The notes under the pieces are model-generated. The model had not been told where the DNA came from and made no database searches. It saw nothing but the letters and a program-made list of their open reading frames with translations. Below, piece after piece: positions 61,456 through 64,000 of a stretch of DNA of 64,000 bases (position 1 is the first letter of the stretch; each line of letters begins with the position of its first letter). The translations under genes and the position numbers were made by a program. Source of the stretch: a bacterium (GTDB taxonomy: Bacteria; Cyanobacteriota; Vampirovibrionia; Obscuribacterales; Obscuribacteraceae); the NCBI GenBank assembly GCA_018062085.1, contig JAGOSY010000008.1:1-64000 (forward strand). The letters run 5' to 3'.

Positions 61456-63936
61456 TTAGCCCATTTTTAGGGCCCATTGCAAGTAAGCCAAGTTGTCACG
61501 CACGGACCAGTCTGGCCTTCCCCAGCCATGACCTTCATGCCATTTGATGTTAAGCAAAACATTGAACCGTTGCTGTTGGCAAGCCGCAGCAAACTTGTAA
61601 GAATGCCAGGGGACCACTCTGTTGTCACCAGCGGAGACATTTATTAAGAGGTGGGGGAAGTCGGTTGCCTTAACTTTCAGTTTGTCTACTTGATGGTAGG
61701 GAGAGTAGGCCCTAAGAGCCTCAAATTCTCTTTTGTTTTCTGGTGACCCGTATTCACTCTGCCAGGCCCAACCAAGGCCGTGCTTGGCAAACTTGAGCAT
61801 GTCAAAGAGGCCGTTGTCGGCAATTGCCGCCCCAAACAAATCAGGCCTTTGGGTAATTGTTGCTCCTACTGTTAGACCGCCATTGCTAGCGCCGTAAATT
61901 GCAATTTTTTTTGCCCTAGCTAACTTGTGAGTAATTAGCCATTCGGCACTCGATATAGTGTCATCGTAGGTGCGCTGTTTGTTTTCTTTAGTAGCGGCTG
62001 AGTGCCAAAGGGCACCGAGTTCGTCACCTCCTCGTAAATAGGGTTGCGCCCAGATGCCGCCCATGGCCAGCCAGGTTGCTGTCTGATATGAGAAATGCGG
62101 CAGATTGGCAATACTGAAGCCACCATAGACTGACAAAATGGTGCCGTTACTGCCGTTTAATTTGGTGCCTTTGAGATAGGCAATATTCATTGGCACCAGA
62201 ACTCCATCTTTACTTTGCACTTGAACCATTTTCTGCACCACTCGTTTGGCCATAGAATAGGTGGGCTCGTGCATTAGACTGGTAGTGCCGCTGGTCAATT
62301 CATGGCGATAGATTGTTTTGGCAGTGGCAAAATTTTCTAGACTAAAGAAGATGTTTTTGTCTTTGAAGCTTGTCGATAGCGAACTCAATGTACCTTCAAA
62401 TGGCAAGTCGATTTCATCAAGCTCATGACCCTCAAGATCAAATTGCAATAGTCGTGTCCTGCCCTCTAGATCAAGAGTTGAAGCAACTAGGCGGTCTTGC
62501 AGCAGACGCACGTCTTGCAAAGTAAATTGACTCTCTTTGATCACTGCTTCAATACTTTTTACTTTTAGTTGGCGATAGTCGAAGATTAGGGCTAAAACTC
62601 TTCCTTTAGGTGCGCCGTTATCTGTTTTGATGTAGAGTTTGCCGTTGGCCTCGCCCAGCAATGAGTAGTAGCCATTCTTACGCGGGAAGAGAGGGCACAT
62701 TTTGCCTGTGGTCAAAGACTTAATTAAAAAGCGGTTTTGTAGTTTACCTTCGGGCCATTCTGAAATCAGAACGTGCTCACTGTCTCTTAGTGTGTAGAGA
62801 TCGACCCAATCAGCTTTCTTGGGGCTGTGAATGATTTTGTCTTTAGCCGGCGCGTCGCCCAGGTTGTGAAAATAAATTGGCGCACCTTTGGTGTAGGTTG
62901 GTTCTTTATTATCACTATTTTTAGTGTTAGTTCGGCGGTAGTACAAACCGCGTTTGCTTGGGTGAAATCGGATTGAGCCAGCCGGAACTTCTGTAATTAT
63001 GTCGGGAAGATCTTTGCCAGTTTTAAGATCGCGGACTCTCCATGTCTCAAAGTCAGAACCGTTTTTAGATAAACCATAGGCCAGTAGATAGCCGCTTCTG
63101 TTTACTCTAAACCCGCTCAGCCAAGAGTTACTATCGCCTACTTTTTTAGCTGCGAATACAATCTTGGGCCGTTTGCTCGTCAGGCTTGCTTTAGAATTTT
63201 TGGCCACGGCCATTCTTATGGTTAAGAATCCGGCCCTATCGTTGCTGCTGAAGAAGTAAAAAGCACCACGTTTGAATGGAACTTTGTGCAGTTGAGCGAA
63301 AGCTGCTTTGTAGAATTCTTTGGGCTTTCTATAACTTACAACTATGGGCAGAAGCTTGATGCGAGTGAGCAATGCTTGTCTATCTAGCCAGCTCTCTGTA
63401 GATTCAGATTGGACTTCTAAAGTGGAAAATCGATCTTGAATGCGTCTGCCGCTCATCACATAGCTCTTTGTCTTTGCTTGTGGAGCAGGTTTCTTTAGTG
63501 TGCCCGCAAACTTGCGCAGCAATTTGCTGGCAATTTTTTTGACCGTGCTTCTTTGTGCTTCACTTCTTACCCAAGTTGCCATGTCCGACAGTCCTTCGAC
63601 AATATATTGCAATAGTTCCATGCAGAAATCTTGGTTAGATTTCAAATAGGTTATTGCCCTATCGAAGTAGCGAAAAGATAGAGCGTACTTGCCCTGCCAG
63701 CGAGCGGCATTGCCAGCCCCAGCGTATAGGGCGCAGAGGCGAATGCCGTTATCAGAAAAGTTTTTCTCTAGTAGCCGTGCACCTTTCAAATATTCGCTGC
63801 AGGATAGGCTGTAGTTTTTTGCTCGAAGTTCTTTGTCTGCTACTTTGCGAGTGGCAAAATAGAGAGCACTAGCGGCTTCCTCTTTGTTCTTTCTATTTGC
63901 CTGCTTTGATTTCGCTTTGCTTTTTTTGCTGGCCAT
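61456..63936 (-). CDS. Prolyl-oligopeptidase-family (S9) peptidase with N-terminal helical extension
   Basis: An 826-residue protein. The first ~20 residues are very Lys-rich (SKKSKAKSKQANRKNKEEAA) with no signal peptide. Residues ~25-135 are helical and TPR-like (YSLSCSEYLKGARLLEKNFS, AGAGNAARWQGKYALSFRYF). Residues ~175-590 form the beta-propeller. The alpha/beta hydrolase domain holds the catalytic triad near Ser684 (GASNGG), Asp771 (SAGDNRVVP) and His803 (HEGHGWG). YGGFSIANLPHFS and GGIWAQPYLRGGDELGALWH are S9A hallmarks. It should cleave short peptides after proline. The TPR-like extension is uncommon. Confidence 0.9.
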   Translation of the reverse strand: MASKKSKAKSKQANRKNKEEAASALYFATRKVADKELRAKNYSLSCSEYLKGARLLEKNFSDNGIRLCALYAGAGNAARWQGKYALSFRYFDRAITYLKSNQDFCMELLQYIVEGLSDMATWVRSEAQRSTVKKIASKLLRKFAGTLKKPAPQAKTKSYVMSGRRIQDRFSTLEVQSESTESWLDRQALLTRIKLLPIVVSYRKPKEFYKAAFAQLHKVPFKRGAFYFFSSNDRAGFLTIRMAVAKNSKASLTSKRPKIVFAAKKVGDSNSWLSGFRVNRSGYLLAYGLSKNGSDFETWRVRDLKTGKDLPDIITEVPAGSIRFHPSKRGLYYRRTNTKNSDNKEPTYTKGAPIYFHNLGDAPAKDKIIHSPKKADWVDLYTLRDSEHVLISEWPEGKLQNRFLIKSLTTGKMCPLFPRKNGYYSLLGEANGKLYIKTDNGAPKGRVLALIFDYRQLKVKSIEAVIKESQFTLQDVRLLQDRLVASTLDLEGRTRLLQFDLEGHELDEIDLPFEGTLSSLSTSFKDKNIFFSLENFATAKTIYRHELTSGTTSLMHEPTYSMAKRVVQKMVQVQSKDGVLVPMNIAYLKGTKLNGSNGTILSVYGGFSIANLPHFSYQTATWLAMGGIWAQPYLRGGDELGALWHSAATKENKQRTYDDTISSAEWLITHKLARAKKIAIYGASNGGLTVGATITQRPDLFGAAIADNGLFDMLKFAKHGLGWAWQSEYGSPENKREFEALRAYSPYHQVDKLKVKATDFPHLLINVSAGDNRVVPWHSYKFAAACQQQRFNVLLNIKWHEGHGWGRPDWSVRDNLAYLQWALKMG

Positions 63937-64000
63937 ATATTTAGTTCAGGCTATTTTTGAAATGCCGCTACTGTTCGCTTCATTGTTTTGACGAATTCTG
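63937..64000. other. Window edge, upstream of the S9 peptidase gene
   Basis: 64 bases with no gene start or RNA that I can recognise. Confidence 0.3.

Overview
This 64 kb window is a chromosomal segment from a bacterium, about 47-49% G+C by eye. It most resembles the non-photosynthetic relatives of Cyanobacteria (Vampirovibrionia/Melainabacteria, Obscuribacterales-like). That placement is an inference from several features: an AMIN-type cell-wall amidase, an S-layer-homology envelope protein, a two-domain radical-SAM/DUF2344 protein directly upstream of rne, phosphate and pyrophosphate handling genes (PiT + DUF47, H+-pyrophosphatase), and many TPR proteins. I found no rRNA, tRNA, CRISPR array, prophage or intact insertion sequence. 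Genes are densely packed on both strands.

Layout. 0-6 kb is accessory in character: the end of an amino-acid permease, then a minus-strand conflict cassette made of a 624-residue protein with a C-terminal RelA/SpoT-like nucleotidyltransferase domain followed by two tandem paralogous small acidic proteins (candidate immunity proteins). A divergent unknown gene and a ParE/ParD-type toxin-antitoxin pair follow. 6-10.6 kb holds hsp20, a secreted coiled-coil protein, YmdB phosphodiesterase, a PHP phosphoesterase and a thioredoxin-fold protein. 10.6-16.5 kb is the radical SAM-rne operon behind a structured leader, closed by two strong hairpins. 16.5-28.5 kb holds an S1/OB-like protein, a fur-feoA-zinc-ribbon operon, uvrA, a very long disordered protein, a Ser/Thr kinase and a DUF445 membrane protein. 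28.5-38 kb holds secreted TPR proteins, ftsZ, mtnA, a secreted HMA-domain protein and two TadE-like pseudopilins. 38-41 kb is a phosphate cassette (unknown HFDEDG protein, DUF47, PiT). 41.5-46 kb holds an EF-hand protein, a protein with seven internal repeats plus three SLH domains, and a chimeric protein that joins IS1595-type transposase ends to a DprA-type winged helix. 46-53.4 kb holds a K+-independent-type H+-pyrophosphatase, the AMIN/amidase_3 protein, murI and a family-4 uracil-DNA glycosylase.

53.4-61.2 kb is the most system-like locus. Eight tightly packed minus-strand genes run in the order SPFH/SHOCT protein, two zinc-ribbon DUF4178 proteins, a 46-residue single-pass membrane protein, DUF350 membrane protein, membrane-anchored spermidine-synthase-like enzyme, FAD amine-oxidase-like protein and polytopic membrane protein. 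The family make-up recalls membrane-stress (PspA-partner) networks combined with polyamine-type chemistry. The window ends with a prolyl-oligopeptidase-like protein carrying an N-terminal helical extension.

Strongest leads for follow-up: the RelA/SpoT-domain toxin with tandem candidate immunity genes, the transposase-DprA winged-helix chimera, the SPFH-DUF4178-DUF350-aminopropyltransferase-oxidase operon, and the structured leader of the rne operon.
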